Source of the DNA: Euptelea pleiosperma
Taxonomy: Eukaryota > Streptophyta > Magnoliopsida > Ranunculales > Eupteleaceae
NCBI GenBank assembly: GCA_035048495.1
Contig: CM068551.1
Location: 15,130,248-15,194,247 of the forward strand
Direction of reading: 5' to 3'
Length of the DNA stretch: 64,000 nucleotides
Positions 23,825-33,543 of the stretch are shown piece after piece. The notes beneath the pieces were generated by a model. It did no database searches and was not told where the DNA came from. It saw only the letters and a list, made by a program, of their open reading frames with translations. The position numbers and the translations under genes are program-made. The number at the start of each line of letters is the position of its first letter. The stretch's first letter is position 1.

Positions 23825-24206
23825 TAATAGATATATAGTTTTTTGTTATTTCTATTTTTTAACTTTTTTTAAGCCCGCCCCAACTCAAGTTGTCTTTTGT
23901 GTAGCGTGTAGCGTGTTTCGTGCCCCAACTCAGTTTTGGCTTTATAATAGTACTATTGCACGTGAACCTTACACATGACTGCACTTTATACGTGGCACAC
24001 ATGTAGAGATCACTGACCCGTAGCGATGTTTGGCCCATCCTTAGGTGGACCTACATGAAAATTTCATCGATTGATTTTTAATAGTAGATTTTGAGCATTA
24101 TTTGGGGTACTCAAATCCAAAGGTTTGAAATCGCTGATAAGGTTGATATTGGTATATGGGTCCACCTAGGGATGGAACAACACATCCATTCAGTCAGTTG
24201 TCACTA
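23825..24206. repeat. family-P palindromic repeat, left part, split by a Harbinger element
   Basis: The family order GTAGAGATCACTGACC, TTTGGCCCATCC, AGGTGGACCTACATG is followed by the inverted half up to CAGTCAGTTGTCACTAA. It resumes after the insertion at 25713 (GAGTGCATCACATGGCTTA). Confidence 0.7.
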
Positions 24207-24299
24207 AGGCCTTGCTTGGTTTAGAGCAAATAGAGTGCAATGCACTCACTTGCCACAATTTTGGGATTGAAAATGATTGGTTTGAGGAGTGCAAATGAC

Positions 24300-24490
24300 T
24301 GCTGTGCAAGTGGTAAACAAGGACTTGCAAACTCCTTAACAAAATAGATGCAAGGAAGTGCATGCAAGTGGTTAACAAGGGTGCAAGTGGTTAACAAGGA
24401 CTTGCAAACTCCAAGTGGTTAACAAGGGTGCAAGTGGTTAACAAGGACTTGCAAACTCCTTAACAAAATAGATGCAAGGAAGTGCAGCCC
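24300..24490. repeat. tandem repeats of GCAAGTGGTTAACAAGG
   Basis: The block 'GTGCAAGTGGTTAACAAGG' followed by 'ACTTGCAAACTCC' recurs about five times, with 'TTAACAAAATAGATGCAAGG' at both ends. This indicates local slippage inside the Harbinger element. Confidence 0.85.
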
Positions 24491-24631
24491 AAAAACTGAT
24501 GCAAGCAAGTGCATTGTGTTAACTCCACATTTTTTTTTTCCGAAAAACAACAACAATAATAATAACAACCAAGATTATTTTTTATTATTATTTTTTTATT
24601 TTTTTACTTTTTAGTTTTCTATTTTTTGATA

Positions 24632-24975
24632 GGGTCAGGATCAGGGGACAACTATTTGGCGTACCCTCATAGAAGATGAATCAATGGCTGATTTTTGGTG
24701 AGGATGATCTCTATGGTGAGGAAATCATCTTCACAAAAATTCAAATCATTCTGATATTCATAGACTGGTTTAGAAGTTGAAGAATTATGGACTGTCTATT
24801 TTTACTGTGTAACTTGAAAACCACATTTGAGGGGGTTAGAAATTTCAGAATGTGCTGAATTTTTGTGGGGGTGATCTATATGGTGAGAAGATCACCCTCG
24901 CCAAAAATCAACCATTGATTCAACTTCTATGTGGGTACACCAAAATGGTTGTCAAAAGTGGTTGTCCCCAGACCC
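24632..24975. mobile_element. Mutator-type MITE, family M (copy 2), nested
   Basis: Ends GGGTCAGGATCAGGGGAC and GTCCCCAGACCC are flanked by a perfect 9-bp duplication TTTTTGATA (24623-24631 and 24976-24984). The body matches copy 1 throughout. Confidence 0.93.
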
Positions 24976-25028
24976 TTTTTGATATAGCTGGTTGGGGTCC
25001 CCTAACCCCAAGCTTTCCCCTCCAAAAC

Positions 25029-25093
<65 letters not shown>
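25029..25093. repeat. (AAT)n microsatellite
   Basis: About 21 uninterrupted AAT units. Confidence 0.97.
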
Positions 25094-25094
<1 letters not shown>

Positions 25095-25124
25095 GTAATA
25101 AAGTAATAACAATATTAATTATAA

Positions 25125-25310
25125 TCAAGGTTTAAAAGGGGCTGCTATAACGGTATACCGGACTTGGGGCATCATCATTTTTTCAGTTATAAGGGCCGCT
25201 ATAATGAATTTTAACGCTCAGGGGCAAAAATTGAAAATAACGAGAAAACGGAAAAAAATGGCATTGAAATTCAAATTTTAAAATTATTAGTACAGGAAGG
25301 CTTGGGTAAA
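25125..25310. mobile_element. partial GTTATAAC-foldback element (family G)
   Basis: It starts AAGGTTTAAAAGGGGC and CTATAACGG, then ACTTGGGGC, AGGGGCAAAAATTGAAAATAA and GAAATTCAAATTTTAAAATT. This is the same order as the complete copies at 27864-28212, 32309-32651, 40053-40373 and 44382-44716. The right end is missing. Confidence 0.7.
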
Positions 25311-25929
25311 CCTTTCTCATTGCGTAATTTTCAAAATTATAATTATAATTTTCAAATGCCCCCCTTGTGTAAACCGTGTTGTGTGTACTGGAAGGCTTGG
25401 GTAAGCGCACACAACTGTAGGACTAGTCCCATCACCAATGTGTGTGGGGACACCTGCGTTATCAAAAAAATAAAAAAATAATATTACAATAGTAATTTTA
25501 TTGTGCATTTTTTTATAAAATAAAAAATAAAATAATCCATTGCATTCATTTGCAATGCACTACCAACCAATCAGCTAAACTTCTTTTGCATCTATTTACA
25601 TGGCGTGAACCAAACAGTTGTAAGTGACTTACATCGCAAGTCATTGCAACACAATTCATTGTATTTGCACTAAAGTGCAAAATGTACCCAAGTGCAGTGA
25701 ACCAAGCAAGGCTAAGAGTGCATCACATGGCTTATACTATGGTCCCCCATCATCATTGATGAGGGACGTAGACGTGCAGGACAACCCGTGTGAAGGGGAG
25801 TACCCCGATCGAGGTTCTAGTTTTAAAATCTATACTATTATAAATCCAAAACATGAGTTGACGACCATAGGGCTTCAATTAAATGTCTTTCACTTTAAAG
25901 GCTATTTTAAAGCCAAAACCTGGGTTGGG

Positions 25930-26300
25930 GTATGACATAGGGTCGTCCAACACGCCTACGTCCTTCACCAATGATGATGGGAGACCATATATAGTATAAG
26001 CCATGTGGTGCAATCTTAGAGACAGCTGACCGTATGGACGTTTGTACCATCTCCAGGTGGACCCATACACGAAATATCAGGCTGATTAGTGATTTCAAAC
26101 CTTTGGATTGAGTAACCCAAATAATGCTCAAAGTCTATTGTTAAAAATCAACTGATGAAAACGACTCCAACCAAATCCTTAAAAATCACTAATCATGCTG
26201 ATTTTTTGCATGGAGGTCCACCTAGGGATGGGACAATCATCGATAGGTCAGTGATCTCCAAGAGTGTGCCATGTGTAAGATGCTGACACATGAATTGCAC
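25930..26300. repeat. family-P palindromic repeat, full-length-like
   Basis: Both halves are readable: ACCGTATGGACGTTTGTACC and CCAGGTGGACCCATACACG on one side, and the mirrored AGGTCCACCTAGGGATGGGAC and AGTGTGCCATGTG on the other. It ends near CTTCCCCTAGTAG, a Helitron-like CTAG end in plus orientation. Confidence 0.65.
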
Positions 26301-26365
26301 GTGGCCTTCCCCTAGTAGCCTTTAAGCGAGGCATTTAATTGAAGCCTTGTGGACGTCAACACAGG

Positions 26366-26670
26366 TTCACGTGGCAGCACCTTATACGTGGCACTCTTGT
26401 AGAGATCACTGACCGTATTGATGTTTGACCCATCCCTATGTGGACCTACATGCAAAAATTCAGCCTGATTAGTGATTTTTTTTAAGGATTTAATTGGAGT
26501 CGGCTTAATAAGTTGATTTTTAATCATAGATTTCGAGCATTATTTGGGGTGCTCAGATCCAAAGGTTTGAAATCACTAATTAGGCTAATAATTGGTATAT
26601 AGATCTACCCAAGGATGGGACAAACATCTATATGATCAGTCGCCTATAAGAGTGCCACATGGCTTATACT
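26366..26670. repeat. family-P palindromic repeat
   Basis: GTGGCAGCACC, GAGATCACTGACCGTATTG, CCATCCCTATGTGGACC and the inverted half ending ATAAGAGTGCCACATGGC. Confidence 0.65.
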
Positions 26671-26690
26671 ATGAACTGTGAAGGGCATAC

Positions 26691-26854
26691 TCCAACCCAG
26701 GTTTTGTCCGTGGGATAAAGAGGCATTAAATGAAGGAAGGTTTTGCCTTTAAGGGCGTGTTTGGCATGCATCTCCAACCCAGGTTTTGTCCGTGGGATAA
26801 AGAGGCATTAAATGAAGGAAGGTTTTGCCTTTAAGGGCGTGTTTGGCATGCATC
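26691..26854. repeat. 82-bp tandem duplication
   Basis: The block starting TCCAACCCAGGTTTTGTCCG and ending GTTTGGCATGCAT occurs twice in a row with almost no change. The second copy runs into the left end of the Harbinger element at 26835. Confidence 0.93.
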
Positions 26855-27560
26855 GACAGTGGGAAAATAAAATATTAAGCCGAGCAAATGCCCTTTTACT
26901 TGTTTCGCGTGCAATTTTAGTGGGCAAAGATTTTTCTGGGCCCACACATTCGCCCGCATTTACGGTAGAATATTTTATCCCCCCCCCCCCCCTATTAGAA
27001 TATTTTCCACGATTTTACGCTTCAGTGAGCAAATAAAATTTGCTCGTTGGAAAATAGGCCCGTATATATTGAGCTAGGGTTTGGAAACCTGGCAAGAGCT
27101 TCCGTTGCTCCTCCTCCCCAATCGTCTTCTCCAGGTATAACATTTGGTTTCATTTTTTTTTTTGTTCTTTATTCCTTTGTTTAAAGGAGAAGATAACGAG
27201 TTCGGTCTCTTTTGGAACCCCAACTCGAGCTTCCGCCGCTCCTCCTCCCCACGAGCTTTGCTCCCCAGATTGCGATCTCCGGTCATCTTCTCCAGGTACA
27301 ACATTTGGTTTCAAATTTTTTTGTTTTTTTTTCTTCATTCCTTTGTTTAAAGGAGAAGAAAATGAGTTCGATATCTTCTAGAACCCTAGCTCGAGCTTCT
27401 CACGAGCTTTGCTCCCCAACCAAACACTGTTAAAATAAGGGCGAATTTTCCAGTGACTACCAAACGTCGTAACATTTAGCCGAACGAATATTTAGCCAGA
27501 CAAATATTTGACTGGCTGAATATTTGCCTTAGAATTCTTTTTCTCGGCTACCAAACATGC
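26835..27560. mobile_element. PIF/Harbinger-type element with tandem gene-like leader
   Basis: Inverted ends GGGCGTGTTTGGCATGC and GCTACCAAACATGCCC are flanked by TAA (26832-26834 and 27561-27563). The interior has a tandem repeat of about 160 bp (near 27126-27290 and 27287-27420) with GAGCTTCCGCCGCTCCTCC and CTTCTCCAGGTACAACATTTG. This resembles a 5' leader with splice donors and may be a captured host fragment. The left edge of the 12-kb duplication falls inside this element (about 27416). Confidence 0.78.
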
Positions 27561-27863
27561 CCTAAAGGTTTTGTTTTTGTTTTGTTTTGCCTTAAAGTTA
27601 CTAGGGGAATGCCACGTCACAGACTATATAGATATTTTTCCAATCTCTAGTGGACCTACCTACGAAACTTTATCCTAATTAGCAATTTCTATCCATTGGA
27701 TTGGTTTGTTTTCAACAGTAGATTTTTAGTATTATTATTAGCACGCAGTTTGAGGTGCATTTTTGGCCAATGATTATCATGCACGTGTGATGTTTTGCCA
27801 TCTCTAGAACCCAAGGTTTAAAAAGGGCCATTATAACCGCGATGTTTTGCCATCTCTAGAACC

Positions 27864-28212
27864 CAAGGTTTAAAAGGGGCCATTATAACCCAAGGTATAA
27901 CGGACGGGGGGTGTTACCATTTCTTCCGTTACAACGAAAAAAAACACCCAGGGGCAAAATCGAAAAATAATAGAAACGGACGGGGGGTGTTACCATTTCT
28001 TCCGTTACAACGAAAAAAAACACCCAGGGGCAAAATCGAAAAATAACAGAAAAATAGCCGATGAAATTCAAATTTTGATTTCAAATTTCAAAAACAGAAA
28101 ATAACATAAAAAAATGAAAAAAAATTGAATATAACATTTCTGGGCATTTTAACAGTACGTAACGTAACAGGGGAGGTCCGAATCCGTTATAACGGCTATT
28201 TTTTAAACCATG
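27864..28212. mobile_element. GTTATAAC foldback (family G), unit 1 copy
   Basis: The start CAAGGTTTAAAAGGGGCC is followed by repeated CCGTTACAACGAAAAAAAAC. The end is GTTATAACGGC, then TTTTTTAAACCATG. The flanking CTAGAACC (27856-27863) is echoed as CTAAAACC (28213-28220). An internal segment of about 70 bp (ACGGACGGGGGGTGTTACC...) is duplicated in this copy only. Confidence 0.8.
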
Positions 28213-28299
28213 CTAAAACCTACCTACAAAAATTCATCATGATGAGCAAAGAGTTTTGACACCATTAATAATGCCATATTATGAGCCACGTGGCACAAT

Positions 28300-28620
28300 C
28301 TTAGAGATGGCACAATCTTAGAGATCACTGGCCGTATGAATTTTTCTCATCCCTAGTTGGACTTTTCTCATACCTAGTTGGACTTACATATCAAAATTCA
28401 TCCTGATCAATAATTTATAACCAAGTCTTTTTCTTAATTTATTTGTGACATGGATTTTGATCATTATGATCCAAAGGTTAAAAAGCAGGTTGATTTTTGT
28501 TACATATGTCCATCTAAAGATGGATCAAACATCCATATAGTCAGTAACCTATGATAAGGTGACACGTATCTCACATTGTGGGTCCATCACTTCATTATCT
28601 AATTTTTCTAGCATAAAGTA
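28300..28620. repeat. family-P palindromic repeat, unit 1 (paralogue at 40440-40800)
   Basis: CACGTGGCACAATCTTAGAG, GGCCGTATGAAT and CCCTAGTTGG are followed by the inverted half ATCCATATAGTCAGTAACC and GTGACACGTATCTC. Short internal duplications occur at both copies. Confidence 0.6.
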
Positions 28621-29232
28621 TAAGTGCCACGTCAAGGTGCCATGTTAAGTTGAGTTGAAATGTAAGTATTGAGTGACCAAAAGCACACTTGTAAAATCCA
28701 AATAAGTAATTTTGTCAATTTTCAAGGAACATGCGTACAAGGGCGTGTTATTTGGCACTAAAACGACCAAAATTCCCCTATCAAGTAAATAAAATGAAAG
28801 GAAAAAAAAAAACCCAAGTGGGATATTGGGTTTTAGCGTGAGCCACACAATAAGGTGTTCCTGCGTTGATTTTAATTGTGACAATCGTGGGTGGCAACTC
28901 CGGTTCTCGCTTCATAAATAACTTGTATAGATAGATAGATTAATTAGTTTGGATATATGCAACATAAATAACAACTTGTACACGAAAGAGACTTACAATT
29001 TTGATTTTTCCATCAAAACCTTTAACAAAACTTACAAACAAAACAACACCTTATACCCCACCCCACCGATAACCTCTTCTTTTTTCAGTCCCTAGAAACT
29101 CACCAGCTAAATATAACATAAGAAATAGAGATTGAGCCTCTCTCTCTCTCTCTCCTAACAACAGAAAAACAAACAAACAAACAAACTTAAGACATGAAAA
29201 ACAATGGAACGGGAGACTGGTGTTTTTTTTTT
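28621..29232. other. 3' flank of LEA gene A
   Basis: It contains the likely 3' untranslated region (read on the minus strand) with a (CT)n run at 29137-29154 and A-rich stretches. No other gene is visible. Confidence 0.5.
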
Positions 29233-30365
29233 TCATTTTTTGGTTTTTTGATCACCGACTCCAAGTGTGTTCTTCACGGCGTCTACAGCACCCTGGGTCA
29301 TGTTCTTTTCTTTCTCTCCAGTCTACAACAATAGACAATCATTAATAAGACCATCAGATCATAAGATAATATGAAGATTTACTTGATGGGTCCCATTTAG
29401 AAGATATTTTAAAACAAAAATCAACTCGATCAGATAAGATAACCCACATAGACATGTCTTCGATTTGCAGCTCTTAAGACCACTGATTTCTATGATCCCA
29501 CCACTACCATATAATTTCAACCAAAAAAGGAGGAAATGTATGATGTGCTGGTGAACTATAGAATCATCCATCTACACCGTTCATTTCATGGGCCACATGT
29601 CAGTCAAGCATTAAATCAACAGATGGGGAGATAGAGAGGAGAACCTGCTTCAAGAACCCGGTTGTCTGCTCCTGTCCCTCTTGGGTGGACTGCTTCGCAG
29701 ATTTGGCCGAGTCGGCGGTCTTCTCCTGAGCCGTGTTTGCGGTATCCTTTGCCGACTTAACACCCTGTTCGGTCTTGCCCTGCCAAGAGAAAAATAAAAT
29801 AAAATAAAATGTAACAGTTTACAGGGTTAAAATGGGCGGCATACAAAAAAAGTATTATCTGAAACTTCTCTTAATCTCACCTGGGCAGGGCCACGGGCTT
29901 CACCCACTCCAAGTGTGTTCTTCACGGTGTTCACAGCACCTTGGGCCGTGTTCTTCGCTTGCTCTCCACCCTACAAGATGAGATAATTCATTAAAAAGAC
30001 CAGACCATCAGATCATAGATATTATACGACGCGTTACTTAATGGGTCCCATTTGGAAGATCCTGGTGGGGACGACGAGGAGAGAGGAGAACCTGCTGCAA
30101 GTACCCGGCGGACTGCTCCTGTCCCTGTTGGGTGGACTTCTTTGCAGATTGGGCTCCGTCGCCGGTCTTTCCATGAGCCTCGTTTACGGTATCCTTTGCC
30201 GACTGAACGCCCTGTTCGGTCTTGGACTGCAAAAAAGACAAAAAAATATAATAAAATAAAATAAAATGTAACAGTTTCCAGGGCTAAAACGGGAATACAA
30301 ACTCCTCGTAATCTCACCTGTACATGGCCACGGGCTTCACCTGCGTTGAACTGAGACTGCGACAT
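29233..30365 (-). CDS. LEA_4 / KIN2-like stress protein, 5 exons, 165 aa (gene A)
   Basis: The exons are 30318-30365, 30092-30226, 29881-29970, 29645-29779 and 29233-29322, joined in reverse. All introns are GT-AG and phase 0. The protein starts MSQSQFNAGEARGHVQ. It then has two 45-residue Lys/Gln/Ala-rich modules with 11-mer-like repeats (SAKDTxNxAxxKT, SAKxSTQ), each followed by a GAVxxVKNTLGVG segment, and ends DQKTKK. There is no signal peptide or membrane segment. Such small hydrophilic LEA_4 (group 3, KIN2-like) proteins protect cell contents during desiccation and are usually cytosolic. Exon 3 joins a C-terminal-type segment to GEARGPAQ, the end of exon 1, so the gene looks like two 3-exon genes fused. 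Introns 1 and 3 are visibly similar, as are the donor sites (GTGAGA, GTTCTC) in alternation. It lies in duplication unit 1. Confidence 0.9.
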
Positions 30366-30470
30366 TTTCTCTCAAAAATTTAAAACGGAGGGACGATTGT
30401 TCTGATTTTTCTTCTTCTTTCAGCTCGAATGCTCAGCAATGGTTGGATATGAAATGAGACTTTGTTGGGG

Positions 30471-30541
30471 GTTTATATAGGTTTTCTGGGTCCATGTGAG
30501 GATGACACGTTACTTTTAGATCTAGTTTTGAGGTGACACGT
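30471..30541 (-). promoter_or_regulatory. LEA gene A promoter: TATA box and two ABRE-like cores
   Basis: On the minus strand TATATAAAC lies at 30471-30479, about 110 bases before the ATG. Two ACGTGTC motifs lie upstream at 30504-30510 and 30535-30541. ACGTGTC is a known ABA-response core, and paired copies near TATA are typical of ABA-induced LEA genes. The same arrangement recurs at genes B and D. Confidence 0.75.
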
Positions 30542-31054
30542 TTCAGATTTGAGAAGGTGAGAGAGAGAGAGAGAGACTTTGCTGCCTTTGTCGTGGGATT
30601 GGAATACCATGTCGGTAACAATCTTGATCCACTGTGAGTAGTGGATAGGAGAAATTGAGCTCGGTGACGCAGTGGAGAGATATTATCGAAAGGGTCTTTT
30701 GACCACCCTTCAATAACTGGCCCACCCCTGATTTGTGTTGTCTACCCATTAGATTTAATTACCAACAAAAAAAGTTAGAAATAATCCATGAAAAATCTTA
30801 GAATCAAATCTCTTAAGAGAATGCCACCTGGTGCATTTTTATGCGCCTCCTGAAGCTATCTATTTTCGCCTAAATTCTTTCCCAAATTAGGAGAACCTGA
30901 CCACGGGTGGTCTGATAGCAGCGACCTGACGATAGCCGCAGTGCTCGAAAACATGGGTTTCGTACGGGCGAAACCCGGCGAAGTGCTCGGCACGTACGCC
31001 GAAATTTTTTGCTTTTGCATTAAAAAAATCTTAAAAAACTCACCTGAGTACGTG
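30542..31054. other. upstream region of LEA gene A
   Basis: A (GA)n run at 30558-30576 (as CT on the coding strand) is followed by sequence shared with the upstream regions of genes B, C and D (for example CCACCTGGTGCATTTTTATG). No other gene is visible. Confidence 0.6.
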
Positions 31055-31423
31055 TGGTCACAGCACTCAATACGAGCCACGTATCACACGATCAGAGGTT
31101 ACTGACCGTATGGATGTTTGGCCAGTCCCTCAGTGAACCTACAAACCAATAATCAGCCTGTTTAGTGATTTACAACCTTTGGATTTTTGCACCCAAATAA
31201 CGATCAATAATGCTCAAATTTCTACCGTTAGAATCAACCTACGAAAATAACTTCAATCGAATCGGTTAAAAATCACAAATCAGGCTGATTTTTTGTGTAC
31301 CGGTCCACCGAGTGACTGGTCAAACATCCATACGGTCATCGTCCTCTAATAATATACCACGTGTCTCTTATTGAGTGCTGTGACCGGCTTCCGTCACAAC
31401 ATCTTGTGACACAAGTTTTACTC
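31055..31423. mobile_element. family-P MITE inserted in unit 1 only
   Basis: Its inverted halves run from GGTCACAGCACTCAATACG to TGAGTGCTGTGACCGG. The right end continues to AAGTTTTACTC while the outer left TIR is truncated. Unit 2 reads straight through the site (TAAGTACGTG|TTTGGTGAG, 43090/43091), so the insertion came after the duplication. Confidence 0.85.
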
Positions 31424-31866
31424 TGTTTGGTGAGGTCTTGTTTGACCGTCGGTACGAAATCCACGTGCGGATCACTGCGGGTATCGTCAGGTAGCTACCA
31501 GACCACCCGTGTAGAGATTACTCCCAAAGTAGTATGCATGGAGTAAAACTTCTGTCACAACAAAGTTTGCAAACACACAATCACAGTCAATGAGTTCTCG
31601 GCACGTACACCTCAAAGCAAAAGCACTTGTGTACGTGCCGAGAATTCATTGGCTTGTGATTGTGTAATTTACAATTTGTTGTGACAGAAGTTTTACTCGT
31701 ATGCATGAGGTATTGGTCACACTAAATCTTGAAACGTGTCGTAGTGTAGGGCCCACTGCCTCATGATTGTTTAATATATCTTTTGTAAATTCACCGACAG
31801 GGAAGGATTGATGACGGAACCCCGTATGAGACACGTCGCACACTTTAGATACCACCAACCACATGG
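31424..31866. other. non-coding DNA with a large imperfect inverted repeat
   Basis: Segments around GAGTAAAACTTCTGTCACAAC (cut here; 31532) and its mirror GTTGTGACAGAAGTTTTACTC (about 31678-31699) enclose CTCGGCACGTAC / GTACGTGCCGAG. This is another foldback of about 170 bp. It is conserved in unit 2 (43207-43371). Confidence 0.65.
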
Positions 31867-31875
31867 ATGTTTGGC

Positions 31876-32282
31876 GAGTAAAAACTTTTGTCACAAGATG
31901 TTGTGACGGAAGCCGGTCACATCACTCAATACGAGCCACGTGCCATACGATCAGAGGGTGCTGACCGTATGGATGTTTGGCCAGTCACCCTGTGGACCTT
32001 CAAACCAAAAATCAGCCTGATTAGTGTTTTACAACCTTTGGCGTTTTGCACCCAAATAACGCTCAATAATGCTCACATTCCTACCGTTAAAATCAACCCA
32101 TGAAAATAACTTCAATCGAATCGCTTAGAAATCACTAATCAAGCTGATGTTTTGTGTACCGGTCCACAGAGGGACTGGGCAAACATCCATACGGTCATCG
32201 TCCTCTGATCGTATGCCACGTGGCTCACATTGAATGCTGTGACCAGCTTCCGTCACAACATCTTTTGACACAAGTTTTACTC
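31876..32282. mobile_element. family-P MITE with perfect 9-bp target duplication
   Basis: Ends GAGTAAAAACTTTTGTC and AAGTTTTACTC are flanked by ATGTTTGGC at 31867-31875 and again at 32283-32291. The whole 407 bp is one imperfect inverted repeat (arms include TGTGACGGAAGC, GAGCCACGTGCC, GACCGTATGGATGTTTGG, AATCAGCCTGATTAGTG). The 9-bp duplication and long arms indicate a Mutator-type MITE. It sits inside an older family-P copy. Confidence 0.92.
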
Positions 32283-32308
32283 ATGTTTGGCCCATCTGTA
32301 GGTGGACC

Positions 32309-32651
32309 AAAGGTATAAAAGGGGCCGTTATAACGGCATAACGGACTGGGGGCGTTAAGTTTTTTCTGTTATAATGGCCGTTATAATAAATTGTAACACT
32401 CAGGGGCAAAGACGAAAAATAACGGAAAAAATGACGCTGAAATTCAAATTTTGAATTTTCAAATACGGAAAAATAATGGAAATAATGGGACATAACTGTC
32501 ATTATTTTTTGCAGAAATTAACTGATTAGTCGGAAATAACTCTCACAAATTTTTGTAGAAAATAAACGTCGTTATTTTTTCTGCATTTTAACAGGACATA
32601 ACGTAGTGGGGAGGTCCGAATCCGTTATAACGGCCATTTTATTAAACCATG
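32309..32651. mobile_element. GTTATAAC foldback (family G), unit 1 second copy
   Basis: The start AAAGGTATAAAAGGGGCCG and the end CCATTTTATTAAACCATG are flanked by GGTGGACC at 32301-32308 and 32652-32659 (8 bp). The paralogue is at 44382-44716. The superfamily is uncertain (hAT-like or Mutator-like). Confidence 0.85.
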
Positions 32652-33543
32652 GGTGGACCTACATACTAAAACTCAGCCTGATTAGTGATTTCTACCCTTC
32701 GAATCTTAGGACCCAAATAATATTTGAAAATCACTACCCTTCGAATCTCAGTACCCAAATAATATTTGAATGCCACAATTAAAGATAAATCCATGAAAAG
32801 GGCTCCAATACAACGGCTATAAATCACTAATCATGATAATTTTTGGTCTAAAGGTGCACCTATGGATGGGCCAAACATATGGTACTCCATAGTGTCTAAG
32901 ATTGGGCCATGTGTCTCATACTATGATCACGACCATCATCAAGGATTTACTCTTCACAAATAAATCTTTGACGGACCATAGTACGAGAGACGTTGCACAC
33001 TCTTAGAGACCACTGACATATATTATAGATGTTTGGCCCATCCTTAACTAGACCTACATGCCTAAAATCAACCTGAGTAGTGATTTTACCTGTTTATGAA
33101 GCTCATGAACAGGTGGGTAAGTGAATGTTAGGTCCTAATTGACTGGAGGGGATCGGACACTAAAGACCTCTCTACCATTCCATCCCTTGGATCAAACGGC
33201 CAGTGGTGTCGAACACCTTCCAATTGCAGCAAATCTAATTTGTCGCTAAAAGGGCACAATCATGACGGATTTAATCCATCGCAATCCTTTTGCGATTTGC
33301 AACAGACTTAATTCCTCGAGAAAATTCTTTCTTTTTTTTTGTTAAGCAACTAAAAGATATGAACTAGTGGGATTATATAAACTCATTGCGTAGACAAATT
33401 TATTATAATTCTTCTAGGGGGGTGTTTATGACTGTTTACCAAAATGCCATGCTTTATTTGTAAAAATTACTCTCAAATTATTCTTGTACTTGATGACAAA
33501 TGATGCAATAAATAATAAAGAGGATGTCACCTTATTCTTTCCA
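32652..33543. other. remaining half of an older family-P copy, then intergenic DNA
   Basis: 32652-32940 carries CCTACATACTAAAACTCAGC, the duplicated CTACCCTTCGAATCTCAG block and the mirrored AGGTGCACCTATGGATGGGCC. 32960-33090 is another partial copy. The rest, to 33543, has no recognisable gene. It is collinear with unit 2 (44717-45555). Confidence 0.55.

Larger units (their letters stand above)
24207..25712. mobile_element. PIF/Harbinger-type element, non-autonomous
   Basis: Terminal inverted repeats GGCCTTGCTTGGTT and AACCAAGCAAGGC are flanked by TAA on both sides (24204-24206 and 25713-25715), the superfamily's 3-bp target. It contains a tandemly repeated GCAAGTGGTTAACAAGG block (24300-24490), a nested Mutator-type MITE (24632-24975), an (AAT)n run and part of a GTTATAAC foldback. 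No transposase ORF remains. Confidence 0.88.

Noticed and set aside
26979..26992. Poly-C run of about 14.
   Set aside because: Simple homopolymer, likely slippage; sequencing uncertainty possible. No functional context.
29991..30365. Single-exon 124-codon reading of LEA gene A with a hydrophobic FYFILLYFFVFF stretch (and similar readings at 42101, 55989 and 54847).
   Set aside because: The hydrophobic part is intron 1 read through. Correct GT-AG splicing gives a fully hydrophilic LEA protein.
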